Assembly: GCA_010093605.1 (NCBI GenBank)
Contig: MU004185.1
Location: forward strand, 1,794,579-1,858,578
DNA: 64,000 nucleotides
Source: Lophium mytilinum
Lineage: Eukaryota; Ascomycota; Dothideomycetes; Mytilinidiales; Mytilinidiaceae
Direction of reading: 5' to 3'
The notes under the pieces are model-generated. The model worked only from the letters and a program-made list of their open reading frames with translations, searched no databases and had not been told where the DNA came from. The number at the start of each line of letters is the position of its first letter. Within the stretch, counting starts at the first letter, position 1. Of this stretch, positions 1 through 11,670 are shown piece by piece. A program made the translations under genes and the position numbers.

Positions 1-207
1 CGCCACGTGACGTTGAATCTCTGAGGCTCTGCCACTGCATTGTAAAGTTCCCCGCTATCTCATCCTCAACTCGCTCTTTTGGATGTTCTTCCAAGAACTT
101 ACGGGCCAGCACAGTGATTGTTCTTTGGCTACTTGACGTGTGCATGTCTTAGTACGTTTATGATTATATGATTTAATGATTTAGAAGCTCTCTAACCTTT
201 CTCCCTC

Positions 208-2701
208 ATGCGGCTTTTACGGCTTGAAGACTTCAGCCTCGTTGAAGTCGTTGGCAAGAACATTCCGCGCTATGCTGTTCTTTCACATACCTGGGGCCCA
301 GATCAGGAGGAGGTCACCTATAAAGACATAGTGAAAGGCACAGGCAAGAATAAAGCTGGCTATGCAAAGATCCAATTTTGCGAAAGGCAAGCATCCTTGG
401 ACAGCCTTCAATACATCTGGGTGGACACTTGCTGTAGGCATCACTGCTTGCATTTCATTAGAGCTTACTGACCCACTCTATAATAGGTATAAACAAATCA
501 AGCAGCGCAGAGCTTTCGGAAGCCATTAACTCCATGTTCAGTTGGTATCAAAGGGCGGAAAGATGCTACGTATATCTCTCAGATGTTAGACGTGATAACT
601 CTGGGGAAAGCGATCCGTTCCCTCGGCATATATGGACGTCGGCCTTTCGAAACAGCAGATGGTTTACTCGGGGTTGGACGCTCCAAGAGCTTCTTGCTCC
701 CACAATGATCGGCTTCTTTTCGACGGACGGCCACCTTCTTGGAAATAGGGCTTCACTTCTACAAGAGATCCACGAGGCCACAGAGATTTCTATTGAAGCT
801 CTTTTGGGAAGAAAATTATTATCTCATTTCAGCGTCGATGAGCGAATGTTATGGGCAAAGGGCCGCGAGACGAAACGCGAAGAGGACGCAGCATATTCTC
901 TACTAGGCATCTTCGATATTCATATGCCTCTCATCTATGGAGAAGGACGTAACAAGGCGTTGAGAAGGCTTCGTAGAGAGATCAGAGAGTCCTTAAAGGA
1001 TACTTCGCCCACTCGATCAATAGCGAACGTCTCTGAGCATGAAAACGCACCAAAACGTGAAGAAGGCACGGCTTCCTTACGATTATCATATTCACACTCT
1101 GACTTGGTCGTAGTAGGTCTTTCAACCCCTGACCAGGAAACGGCACGAGACCGAAAAACACAATTCCAAAAAACACGCTCCACTATGAGGGCCAGCCTCC
1201 GCGCAAATTCGGGCGCCAACACTCTGGTGCTAGAGGCAAGTCCCACCACAGAAGCAAATAACAATGAACGTTATGCTACTCCGCAGGCAGACACTGCCCT
1301 TGTGGACCGCGACGCCGAGAATGAACGTCTGCAGCGTGAATTAAGCGCTGCAAAAGAACAGATCACGGCGCTTCAGAGCCAAATCCTTGTGGCCAACCAA
1401 GGTGAAAGCTTCCTTACGGTACGCGACGACGACTATTTCGAGAGTGCCTGCCAGCGGCTATATTCGCAGGCGCAGGAGTGGGTAGCACGTTTCTCAAAAG
1501 CCTCTGACAATACCCGCTGCCGGTTGTCCGCCAATATTCACGACGAAAAGGTTCAGGATCGATTGGACAATGCTATCCTTGATGGCTCTGATGTAGATAT
1601 CCTGCTCGCTGATCGTGTGGAACGACGAAATGTCTTCTTGTCCGTCGTGATGGCCATGATCTGGGAATACGTCTTTACTAGATACCTTTTTGGTCTAGAT
1701 AGGGAACAAAGGCAAAAGTTGAAATCCTTGGAAAAGACCTTGCAAGAAACGGGTATGTAGTGTGCGATGTTTCCAAGGTCACACTTGAGCTAAGCATGAA
1801 TTCTGTAGCACCCGCCGGAGCCGTTGCGCAGTGGCGTGCGATCACCCTTACGTTTCTATCTAAGCGCGCGGCTTTCCAACAGCAGTGCGCTCAAGACACC
1901 GAGGCCGTGCTGCATGCGATCGATTCCACGGTAACTCGCGTCCTACCAGTATCGTCGGTGAACGTGTACCAATTTCAGCGTGCTCTTCGCGATATGCTCC
2001 GGTCGGCTGTCTCTCTATCCATCGAGATGCGCACGCAAAGAGCAGAGTACACCATGCTCCCGCCGCTTCAACCTGAGTATGATGCCAACGGAGATCTGGT
2101 TGGGAAAGTCCTCTTCAACGCAAGTCTCATGAGTGGAGGGTCAGGCGAAACCACCTCCGACAACTACGAGCTGGAACGGAAAGGAACGGTGGTTAAAATG
2201 GTCCTCTTCCCACTTGTTGTAAAACGAGGGGATGACAACAGCGAAGAGATAGTGATCTATCCAGCCCAAGTGCAGCTGGTTGCCAGCAACACTGTTGCTC
2301 AAGTTGACGCAAAGAAACGTACTCAAGATCGACAGAATTTGATGGATGCCGGCAACACTGTTGCTCAAGTTGACGCAAAACGTGCTCAAGATCGACAGAA
2401 TTTGATGATGGTTGCAGAAAGAAAGGTCAAGGCTCGGATGCTTAGTATGGACGATCAGGTCTTTAAAGAGACGGGGAAGATGTCACCAGCCATGATGGAG
2501 GATTGGGAAAATAAAGCGCGTGCGAAAGTAGCAGCTGATAGGGAGGCCCGCATAGTGAGCTATGGCAGGGTGCATGTGCGTGGTGGAAAGATTATGGACC
2601 AGTCAGAGATTGATGCTGTCGCTGCCGCGAGGATACAACCCACTTTGGACGAGATTAACGATGCCACCGAGAAGCAGAGGGCGAGGGGACGAGGAAATTA
2701 G
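208..2701 (+). CDS. HET-domain (heterokaryon incompatibility) protein, 3 exons
   Basis: I join three exons, 208-433, 487-1752 and 1809-2701, into a 794-residue protein. Both introns have good signals: GTAGGC...ATAG, and GTATGT...TGTAG with a CTAAG branch site. Read as separate ORFs, the last two exons would look like two genes. Visible HET-domain blocks in order are YAVLSHTWG (22-30), YIWVDTCCI (69-77), a WYQRAERCYVYLSDV block (from 95), GWTLQELLAP (138-147) and YSLLGIF...MPLIYGEG (from 212). A heptad-like, coiled-coil-prone stretch lies near 355-380. The long C-terminal part (about 500-794) matches nothing I recognise and carries two near-identical copies of a roughly 20-residue repeat encoded at 2282-2343 and 2347-2407. 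HET proteins generally act in non-self recognition and programmed cell death. This one has no visible NACHT or WD40 partner domain and no partner gene beside it. The HET call is sure; the joined 3' exon is likely. Confidence 0.85.
2282..2407 (+). repeat. In-frame tandem duplication inside the HET gene
   Basis: Two copies of a roughly 60-bp unit lie head to tail at 2282-2343 and 2347-2407. They differ by a single codon-sized gap (an extra AAG in copy 1) and a few substitutions. Both encode a charged segment containing NTVAQVDAK and QDRQNLM. The high nucleotide identity suggests a recent slippage duplication. Confidence 0.85.
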
Positions 2702-3715
2702 GCTCGATAATGAAGAGAAGAAGCGCTAGACCCGCACTGAGAAGGAAGGATCTGCAGGTCTGAAGGCTGAAGAAAAGCGTGTCAAGGGTAAGTTAGGGTT
2801 AGGGTTATTGCGTGTTATTGGTAAATATCCTGACTAACAACAGCAGAACGCCAAATATTTCATATGAAATCAGTCCAGATTTCGACGTGACGATAAGCAA
2901 GTCGGGTTTCGAGGGGAAGGGGGGTAGGTTTATTCATTTGGCAATGTTCAGGCGAATTCTTATTTTCAGTGTAAATGTAAGTAAGTTGGTCTGCAGGCGG
3001 GTAGGGCTGACTAAATAGCGCATATAGCTCTAGAGTAGTATATTCTTGAAGTACTCTGCAACTTGGGAACAGCTTCAAACTCGGAAGTAAAGTTCGTGGA
3101 GCCGGGGTCGGTGAGATACAGGAGGGGAACGATGGTGTGATATCTCGGAAAAGAAACACTTCACCGTATTGGTATCTCACTGCCAAATCATCACCAAATC
3201 ATGCCTACATCACATCTTAACGAAACCACTCATAAGTAATCAGTATCAGTCTCATTCTTTCCACTGCCTCAACCCCTCCCAATCCACCCTAAGGATCTCA
3301 CCATCGGATATCGTGTAGCACAAGAAACGCCGCATCCCAATCCGAAGTCCGCCATCCGAAAAGGACCATGATGCCACCCGACCCATAAGGGTGCTAAAAA
3401 CAGCCAACGCCATCGCTCAATGCAGCAAGAGTGAATGCCCTTTCAGAATAATGCCTAATGGAGGCATGGAAAGAGGTAAAACCAGAAATGATGATCGGTC
3501 TTTCGATCTTTTGAAGCCCGAAATAGAGTAGCTTAAGTCTTCCGTTCGCAAAGTAAAGCAAGAACACAACAGGTGAGAAGAAGAAGAGAAACAGTAAAGA
3601 AATTTTTTGTGATGTACATGAAAGTGAAGCAAACATCGAGACTCGGTTCTGGCTCATGGGCCAGAAATCCTCGGGCCGTGAGTTGAGATGTATCGATATC
3701 CCGCGTCGAAAACCA
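2702..3715. other. Intergenic region between the HET gene and TAF2 (convergent)
   Basis: The first 140 bp look like a decayed 3' extension of the HET gene: coding-like, charged codons in another frame interrupted by one stop, then an intron-like segment (GGTAAG...CTAAC...CAGCAG, about 2789-2846). It contains two adjacent TTAGGG units near 2791-2804, too few for a telomere. The remainder shows no gene. It must hold the 3' ends of both convergent genes. Confidence 0.5.
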
Positions 3716-6700
3716 CTACGGAGCCGGCGGTACTGAAGGCGCTGAAGCTCGGGGCCAATTTAACTTAAGCTTGAGTATCTTCGAAGGCCGTGGGGCTGCT
3801 GGGGCTGCCCTCGCAACGGCTGCTACTGAGTCGGTGCTCGCTTGGCGCTTGAGTGGCCGATGGTCGTCGTCGACGTCCTCGCTGCTTCGCTTTCTACTAG
3901 AGCCATTTCCGCTCGCAGCCGGCGAGAGCAGCGACGCAGCTGCTGCTAGAGATGGAGACTGGCGCTTGATATGTGCGTGGTCATGATGCCCTGCTACGGC
4001 TAGCACAGGTATGGAGTGTGCGGCGGCAGAGGGTGCTGCGGCAGTGGTGCGAGCAATTTTCAAAGAGGCCGGTTTCGGCGCCTTCGAGACTATAGTCGCC
4101 ACCTGCTGTTGCGGTACCTTGAGCCTAACGATACGGGACTTGGGGGCCCGAATCTTCTTTAAAGGAGCAGCCGGTGCTGGCAGTGCCGGTGGAGGCGAGA
4201 AGGCAGTGGAAGCCTGAGATGGTAAGGTTTGGGAGGAAGACGCCGACCGATGGATGGGAGGCCGGACGTCGAGGGATTTAGGCGTTCCTGAAGGCTTGAC
4301 TGCTGGTGCGGGATTGCCGTTGGTGACGAGATGTATCTTTGGAAGAGGTGGCTGTTTCTCAACAGCTTGCGCTTGAACATGGGCCACGATGGCCGCTTTG
4401 TTGCCCATCGTCAGCGTGAGGGTGCGCTTCGGCATAGCAGGCCTAGGACCGGTAGCTTTAGGAGCAGACTTATCCCAAGCTGGCTTTGGCATCGGCTTGG
4501 TACGAATCTTCTCTGTCTGAGAGAACTTCATCACGCCTCGTCCCCTATGCTGAGTTCTCCAATAACGTGGGTAACGCAGTACGATGGGAAGCGAGTCCTC
4601 AGCCTCGTACAGAAGGCCGCAGATCTCCAAAAGCTCCTCCATATCTCTGGCGCTTGTAGTTTGAGATCGGAGTGCCTCTTCTAACGCTTTCTTCAAAGTC
4701 TTATCCTCGGATATCTCCTTGCTCAGCGCGGCAAGAGCCCCGTTTACACTATTCTTTCGAGCAAGGTCGGCCTGGCGTTCAGTCGGACCGTCGTCCTGTT
4801 CGATATGGAGGATATCATCGCTCTGATCCGCCTGGGTGTCATCCTTCAATTCTCCCAAAGCTATCTGCCCAAGTGCATAGCCGAAGATACGGAGAAGTCG
4901 TCCCCTGAAGTAAGGGGAAGGGTCTGATTGCAAACTGTAGATCATGAAACTCAACACTGCCGGTTTTTTTATCATGCCCAGCTCCACAAGACAGTTCCAC
5001 GCCTTCACTCGCACGTTGTCGGCGTTACCTAATTTGGTGTACTTCATGAACTCCAAGGGTTGGCGCGGAATGACTCTATTCTGCATGAGCGTCAAAAGGC
5101 ACTCGAGAGCGGTAGTTGTGATGACGTTGTGGAACGATGATATCCACTCGTCGCTGCGTTGTAGACGACGTATTTCGGAAATAGCCGTCTGCTGGAATAC
5201 GAGTTCGTCCGTGTTGTCGACGTCATCATCGTCGTCAACCCAGCTGCGTTGATTCGTAGTTGTCAACGTCTGGGCAAGACACGACAACAAAATGGCAACG
5301 TAGTGACTGTCGGAGAAGGCATTGTCCCCGTTGTCATTGTATGTCAAAAGGTTGGAAATGAAGTTTTTCACCCGCATTGTCGCCTTGCCATTAGTGTCGC
5401 GTATCCTCGCAACTGCCTTCGGGATCGCGCATCGGATGAGATATAGGCTACGATCGGAGAAGTCGTTTGGACGTGTGATGTTGGTCCCGGGTCTACAGAA
5501 CAATGCCTTGAACGCTTTCTCGAGATGATCCAAGCCGATCCAATGGATATCTGCTCTCGCACAATTCGCTAGCGCGTCCGCTGCAATTGTGCGAATACCG
5601 TGGAAATATCGTCCATCCATCAAGGTTCGCACCAGGATGCTCGACAGTAACTCATGACCGGGCTTCGAGGAAAGCCATTGGATGGACTCAAGCTGAGCGA
5701 TTATATCCTTGTCCTGCTGCAACTGTGAGACGTACATGTACGAAGGCATGTTGACGGCGCTCTTGCATATCCACTCGAAATCGGCATCAATCCGGTACCA
5801 TTCGTAAGACTCTTGACTCATCTTATCTTCCTCATCTTTTGACCAATCGTAGAGCTCCCACTCACGAACCTCCTCTCCAGACTGGAGAACATCGCCGAGG
5901 CAGTACAGGAGGACATCATCCTGCGCATCTCCGACATCGATTCCTTGTGCGGCTGCAGCTCGCTCTTTTTGCCGGCGACTTCGCTTTAGGCGCTTGTACT
6001 TAGTGTTATATGGAATATCCACTTTGGTCTTCCGCGACTGGATGTCGACAATATGCTCATATGGCGTGCCATCTGCCTCGTGTATGCGAATGGTCATAGG
6101 CCCTGTGAAATGATGTTGCGTTGTTGCTGCATAAACGTGATGCTTGTCTTCCTTGACCTCCCTCAGAAAATTTGAGGAATCTAAAACAAGCTGGTCGTCG
6201 CCAAAGTTTCCCATCGAAGTGCCTTGAATTTGGTCAATATGCAGTTCAATCATCATCTTCTTTTTGTTGAATTTGGCAGTGCAGTGAAACGAGGGACACC
6301 CGCCACCCTCCACCCATTGTGCGAAGAACTTGTCTAACCGCTGGTGGCCGACTTTCTCGCATATGCGGTAGAATTCTTCAGTCGATATTGCAGAGTTCGG
6401 TAAAGTAGAGGCCTTGGCATTCAGAAGCATCCGCCAAAAGCAACGATCTACACCGTTCTTGCCACTCTGCTTGACGAGCCGTTGATGAAGAATCGACAAT
6501 ACCAACGGTGCTTTGAGTTCCATGAACTCCATTTCGCCAGGGTCCAGAGCAAGGTATGGTCCGAGGTCTTTGATAGACGGTCGCTTGACGTCCGTTGCAA
6601 CAATTTTGTCCGCCATAAGCTTCAGACGGTATTTGTGGTCGTTCTTTCCAAATAGTTCTCGCAAGTATAAATCGGTTATGAACCAGGCTCCTCCAACGAT

Positions 6701-8124
6701 GATCCACCAGTCGGTAGGAGTCTGTGGAATGACGTATACGCCTATCCATTGACTAGCAAGGCCGTATACCAGCATGCGAGTGACATAGTTGATTGGGTCT
6801 AGTTCATTTTTCGGGTAGAGCAGTCGAGTGCTGCAAATTGACATCGAAGCCGATATCGTGACATCGGTAGCCAAGTCATCGACAAAGCAGACCTTGTAGC
6901 TCGAAAAGGGATATGCCAAAAACTTCTCGGTGAAGAAGTCCGCAGCCTGTGCGAGCATCTCAGCGCTGTTCAGCACTTCCTCGGCTCGGCCTGGGAGACA
7001 AAAGGCGTGTATTCTGGAGGCGTTGGATCCTAGCCTCTCATCCACGTCACTGTCTCGAAATTCGGACAGATCGACATGCTCAAAGGGACCAACTGCGAAA
7101 GCAATGTGCTGAGGTAGAACCGGGGTTTCGCAGATGAACGAGACAGTCTTCCAGCTTGCGTTCTGTGTGTCGACGATCTTTGCAGGTTAGATCAACATCT
7201 GAGTTGTCAACAATGAAAACTTACATCATCTGTCATATCGCCCGAGCAGATCACAGACATCTCAAGCAACTTTTCCTCTTCGTCAAGACCCATAAAGTCA
7301 TCGTCATCGGAGCCCATGACACTGTCGACCTTACGAGCTCCGTTAGAGAGCTCATCGCCGCTGGTCTTGCTAAGGTCATCATGGCTGGCAACACCATTCG
7401 TAAGGGCACGAGGTTTGCGCAAAGCGTCTCCTAAAGTTCGAGGGCACCGGATGGAGAAGTCCCAAGTACATCTCGTCAAGGAGTCGTCCAGGCATGGGAA
7501 CAAACAAGAAGCGATGCCCGAATAAGGAGAGTTCCGAGTGAATAGATGCGGGTATTTCCCGTCTCCAATCTGAGCACCAGCAAATGCTAGTCCGTCTCTG
7601 AACTCATCGATATTGTATTCAACTACCACCTCCAGGGTATCAAATCCAGAAGGCTCAGCTGAGGAATGCTCCAAGGCCACATCTGCGAAAGCACTATGGC
7701 GTGTCACCATTCCAATATCCGCAAGGTCATCGCGGGCATCCGGTTGCGCAGGCTTAACATTCACGCCCTTCGGTAGAGTGATCACAAGCTCATTTTCTGT
7801 CCCATTCTTATGCGCATCAATCCGGGACTTGGGGAAATGATGCTGGTATATACCCGTTGTCAGATAGAGGTGGAGGCGTCTGTACAGGTCGCTGTAGGTC
7901 GAGGAAGCACTTCTGCCTTCAACGGTGACGGAAGTGGTCTTCAGTTGTCGGCAGTCCAGCCGTATGGTCCTGAGGTCTTTAACCGTGGGCTGGATAGTGA
8001 GTGCCGTTTTCCCTTTGATCAACCGCGACGCAAAGTCTATCTCGAGTCTGACGACCTGGTGTAGGACCGTGAATCCCAGGTCTGGTCGGGCGGCGAGCAC
8101 CTCAGGCTCCGTGTCCTCAGCCAT
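3716..8124 (-). CDS. TAF2: Transcription initiation factor TFIID subunit 2 (TAF2)
   Basis: Exons 8124-7225 and 7177-3716 (minus strand) are joined by a 47-nt intron in phase 0, giving 1453 residues. The ATG at 8124 is chosen because the longer frame upstream opens only with GTG. The N-terminal 700 residues follow the M1-aminopeptidase fold of TAF2, with FAVGPFEHVDLS just after the splice junction. The zinc-protease HExxH helix is replaced by YGLASQW, as expected for the catalytically dead TAF2 branch. HEAT-like helices follow, then a long Ala/Pro/Lys-rich disordered tail ending in K/L-rich blocks. TAF2 is a TFIID scaffold that contacts initiator DNA together with TAF1. It would act in the nucleus on class II promoters. 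The gene is convergent with the HET gene. Identification is confident. Confidence 0.93.
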
Positions 8125-9058
8125 GGCGCCGTAGGGGCCTGCTAGCCTCGAATCCACAGGGCAGACCGAGAGCTAATATTCATCTCCAATCTTCCCTAAA
8201 GGCGACTCGTGTCTCCGCTGAAGAGCGGGCCAAAAGCGTGCGGCGCGACGGGGTGGGTGATTGCGAGGTGACTGCGCAGTTTGTCGGGCGGCGCAGCGAG
8301 GCGAGTGAGGCGGGTGAGGTGGTCGGGTGTAGGCGCGTCTGGGCTATGCAAGCGTGGGATCGCGAAGGTGAGCACAGCAATAGGTGTCGGTAGACGAGAG
8401 TGGTGTTGAGGTTGTTGTGGGGGTATGTTGGATGTCCTGGATGCCTCTCACTTCGCGGCAACTTGTCTGGTGCACGGGCCAAGGTCGTCGGGCAGCCGGT
8501 TCTTCCGTTCCGCGGAAAGCTTGGCTCGGCGACAAAAGCGACGTCGACATGGTAACCTTAACGTTAACTTCCAATTCACGCGAGGATTTGCTGAGCTAGC
8601 TTTATGCATGCCCTTCAGGGTAGTCATAGAAGGCGAAAGTCATTGCATTAGAGCGTGGCCAGTCTCATGAACAAAGGCGGTGTCCTAGCACATGGACTGT
8701 TAGAAGTCATTTCGATACTCTATATGCGGTTTTCGAGGGCAGTATTTGCGACTCAAGCCTGTCGTAGAGACAGAATGCTATCTCAGCTACAGCTGTCTGT
8801 CCAAATCCTAGGCACATTACCTCTAACACTGCTTGTGGTAGCTCCATGGGCATTCGAGGCTCTCAAAACTACGTGAAAGCTGACGCTGCGGGAACTAGTA
8901 GAATATAACTCTTCACGGACTGTCTGACTTCTAGCTGGGTTACTCCTCGCAATGATGTTGAATGAATTAGGATAGGAATCGAGCAATAACACATCCGTGG
9001 GCTCCATATCATGCTCAGTATCTGGATAGAAAAGAGTATTCGCTTCTATTCTAAGCTC
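8125..9058. other. Intergenic region upstream of TAF2
   Basis: This is about 930 bp between the start of TAF2 and the 3' end of the APH-fold gene. The part next to TAF2 is GC-rich and should hold its promoter and 5' leader. No conserved ORF, RNA gene or repeat stands out. Confidence 0.6.
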
Positions 9059-10779
9059 TCACTCCTTTTCATCGTGGTCATCGAGAGGCCAATGTCTCGC
9101 CGTCATCTCTTTATCAAATTCATCATCCAAAGAATCCAGAACCTCCTGCTTCGCCTCCCTTGCTCGTATGATCGCACCATCATACTCCTCGTTTGACGTC
9201 CATCCATCCACGGTAATCCCAATGCGACGTCGTGAATACTCAAGACCAGTGTCGGTAAGCTCCCAGTCACGAATGATCCTCGTGATTTTCTCCACGTCGC
9301 TGTTGGTGTACGTTATTGGACATGGATTGTCAGCTTCGTTGCTCTCTTCGACAAGCTGCTTCCAGAACTTCTGCACAATTACAAAGTCTGCTTTGAGAAA
9401 TACATTATTCCCCTCCCATGGGTTGCCAGCGTGGCTGAAGAGTTTCCGCTTCAAAACGCCGGTGCCTTGCTGAAGCGCATCCCAGTGAGGCTTATTGTAT
9501 TTGGATGTGAAGCCTAGGTAGAAAAAATGGAGATGCCGACGTCTGTACTGCTCCATTTCCGCTGCTCGATCTTCTTCATCCATGTCTTCAAGATTACCTG
9601 GAAGTTTGGGAGCGACGAAGATCAGGGACTGTTCATCGCCGTGGTTCTGGAAATACTTCGGGATGCCGTAGGCGAGAAACAGTGGTAGAACGGAGCAGTG
9701 CTGCCAGTCAATGACGCCAACAATATCAAGCGTGTCGGATACGAAGATGTTCTGCGGCTGAAGGTCAGGATGACGAAGTGTAGGGCGAAGAAAGGCTTTC
9801 TCTTTTGGGACTAAATGCTGAACTAGACCCAGGTACTTCTGGATGTTTGTAGCGTGTTCTACCGGGCTCGACTTCTGGAAGTTCAACTCCTCTCTGTAAG
9901 CTCGTTCGAAAGGCAGGCGAGGCTTGCCATATTCCTGTAGCCAAGCTAGCTCCTTGAGAGCTAGTCCTCGAAGGACGTCTATGGGCTGGAGATCTAGTTC
10001 AAGTGTCAGTAAAGTGCGTCGTCATCGGTTCGTATACGCAGTCCTGCTACTACTCGAGTTGGCCCGGCAAGTTCACTGATCGTTTGAAGCAATAGATTTC
10101 AGATATATGAAACTGGATCGAAGCACCACTAGCAGCGGCACGCAGGTGGACATAACTCAGTAGGCACTTACAAGGACCACGGTCAATATCGAGCAAACTC
10201 CGCTCCTCATGCCACCACCGCTGCTCAACATTCGGGCCAACGCAAACGTCGCAGTCCCTGAGGGAAGGAATAGAAACTCGGGCCGTTTCCGGGGGAAGAT
10301 CATAGCCATGGTAGATGCTTCCATAGGCAGGAATGTCGATGGAGAAGAGCTTCGCCTCCATCTCGACCACACCCATGGTGACTTTGAGACGCTCTTTCTC
10401 CGTCAAGTCGAACCAGCGATCTCCCAGCGATCTTCCAGGAACTTTCTCCATCAGTATGTACTCGGACCCAACAGGGTTGCTAGAATCCGTGGAGTAGCCC
10501 AGAACTCTAGGCACAGGTAATCCATAGTGCCGCAGAAGCTTCAAGGTAGCCACTTCGCTAGCGACGGCGAATCCCTTCGGTTGAGTTGACGGGTACGGGA
10601 GGCGCGCTAGGATCTGTGTATTGTCGGCCATGGTAATTTCGAAGACGCGATTGAATCCGCCTTCTGCGAGCTTGCAAAAACTCTTGACGTTCATTCCAAC
10701 CCTGTCTGCTACAACCCTTTTCAACTCTTTTACATCGAAGACAAGGCGCCGCTCCGCCAGCCGAAGCTGTTCATTGAAA
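9059..10779 (-). CDS. APH-family phosphotransferase (AIM9-like); 5' exon unresolved
   Basis: Two exons are clear on the minus strand: 10779-10172 and 9993-9059, joined across a 178-nt intron (GTAAGT...ACTAG), giving 513 residues plus an unresolved N-terminus. The first exon starts at a good acceptor (GCCTCAG) in mid-codon, reading FNEQLRLAERR, so at least one upstream exon is missing. Candidate ATGs are at about 11034 and nearby. The N-lobe has a glycine-rich loop (LAEGGFNRVFE), and LARLP probably holds the nucleotide lysine site. The C-lobe has HPDLQPQN, the APH catalytic HxDxxxxN motif, and VIDWQH at the metal-binding Asp. FFYLGFTSKYN and HAGNPWEGN are typical of the fungal AIM9-like branch. 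Substrate unknown; a small-molecule or protein kinase activity is inferred from the fold only. Confidence 0.85.
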
Positions 10780-11670
10780 CTGAGGCAGTCAGTAAGAGCT
10801 GTCTTAAATGCGTGTACGGTGTCTCGTTATAAAAATCTATGCACTGTCCTGCCACTGTCTGTGGTGCCTCGCAATATTTTCGAGATTCCAAAGCAGACGG
10901 AAGCTCAGCATTACGAACGATCTATAAGCTCGCGAAGGCACCTCAGATTAAAATCAGAGGGACGCACATAAGCAAAACCGCGACCCGTTGCCCCAGATTC
11001 TATCATGACGTTGAAGCACTTCTCGCACGGGCATGATTCCGTATACTGGCACGTGACGAGTGTTGAAGTAGAATAAACTCACATCCATCTGCCTGACGTA
11101 TACTCGAAAAGTTCCGAGTCATCACCCAGCTTCGTAATTCTAGACGATGAAGAGAACTTCAGCAAAACTGCTGTGAGGAAACATCTCGCCGGAGGCGCGT
11201 ATCGCGTCGACGACGGGAACAGACAGGCTCTCAAGAGTGACATAGAAGTAGGCGAGCGGTTTCGTTTTTGAACTTGCCAGTTGTTGTCGTTGTTTGGAGG
11301 TCTCTAAATCTGAGTAGGGTGGGCGCGACAACTTACCCGTCGCTAGCAGTGTCTGAAGTGGTCTGGCAAGTTGACCAGTTGTTCAAAAGATAGGCTTGGA
11401 TCTAGTTGTTCCCCGACGTACTGAAAGCGTACGGATATGCTGCTCATTCACCGGAATCAATCTCATAACCACATTCAAGTCTCGCTACGTAGGTGAGCAC
11501 CTCGATCCTCTCACGCTTTCCACAGCCGCCCTCAATAAAACGTCACTGCACCTCCATCAATCCAGTCACTCTCCCTATTTGATCCTCTCAGCTTCCAGCA
11601 CTACAACCAATCAGGCATACATCGACTCACCACTGCCCGACGCGGTCGCACCCAACCTCAGACACCCAAG
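10780..11670. other. Intergenic region, divergent promoters
   Basis: This region contains the missing first exon and promoter of the APH-fold gene (minus strand) and the promoter of the first family member (plus strand). Just upstream of 11671 the plus strand is C/A-rich, as is usual for fungal 5' leaders. Nothing else can be supported. Confidence 0.5.

Noticed and set aside
2788-2806. TTAGGG units suggesting a telomere
   Set aside because: Only two units, next to an intron-like donor (GTAAG), with ordinary genes on both sides.
9059-11034. Full-length start for the APH-fold gene at ATG 11034
   Set aside because: Neither of two possible frames downstream of nearby ATGs joins the acceptor at 10780 with a convincing donor, so the 5' exon was left open.
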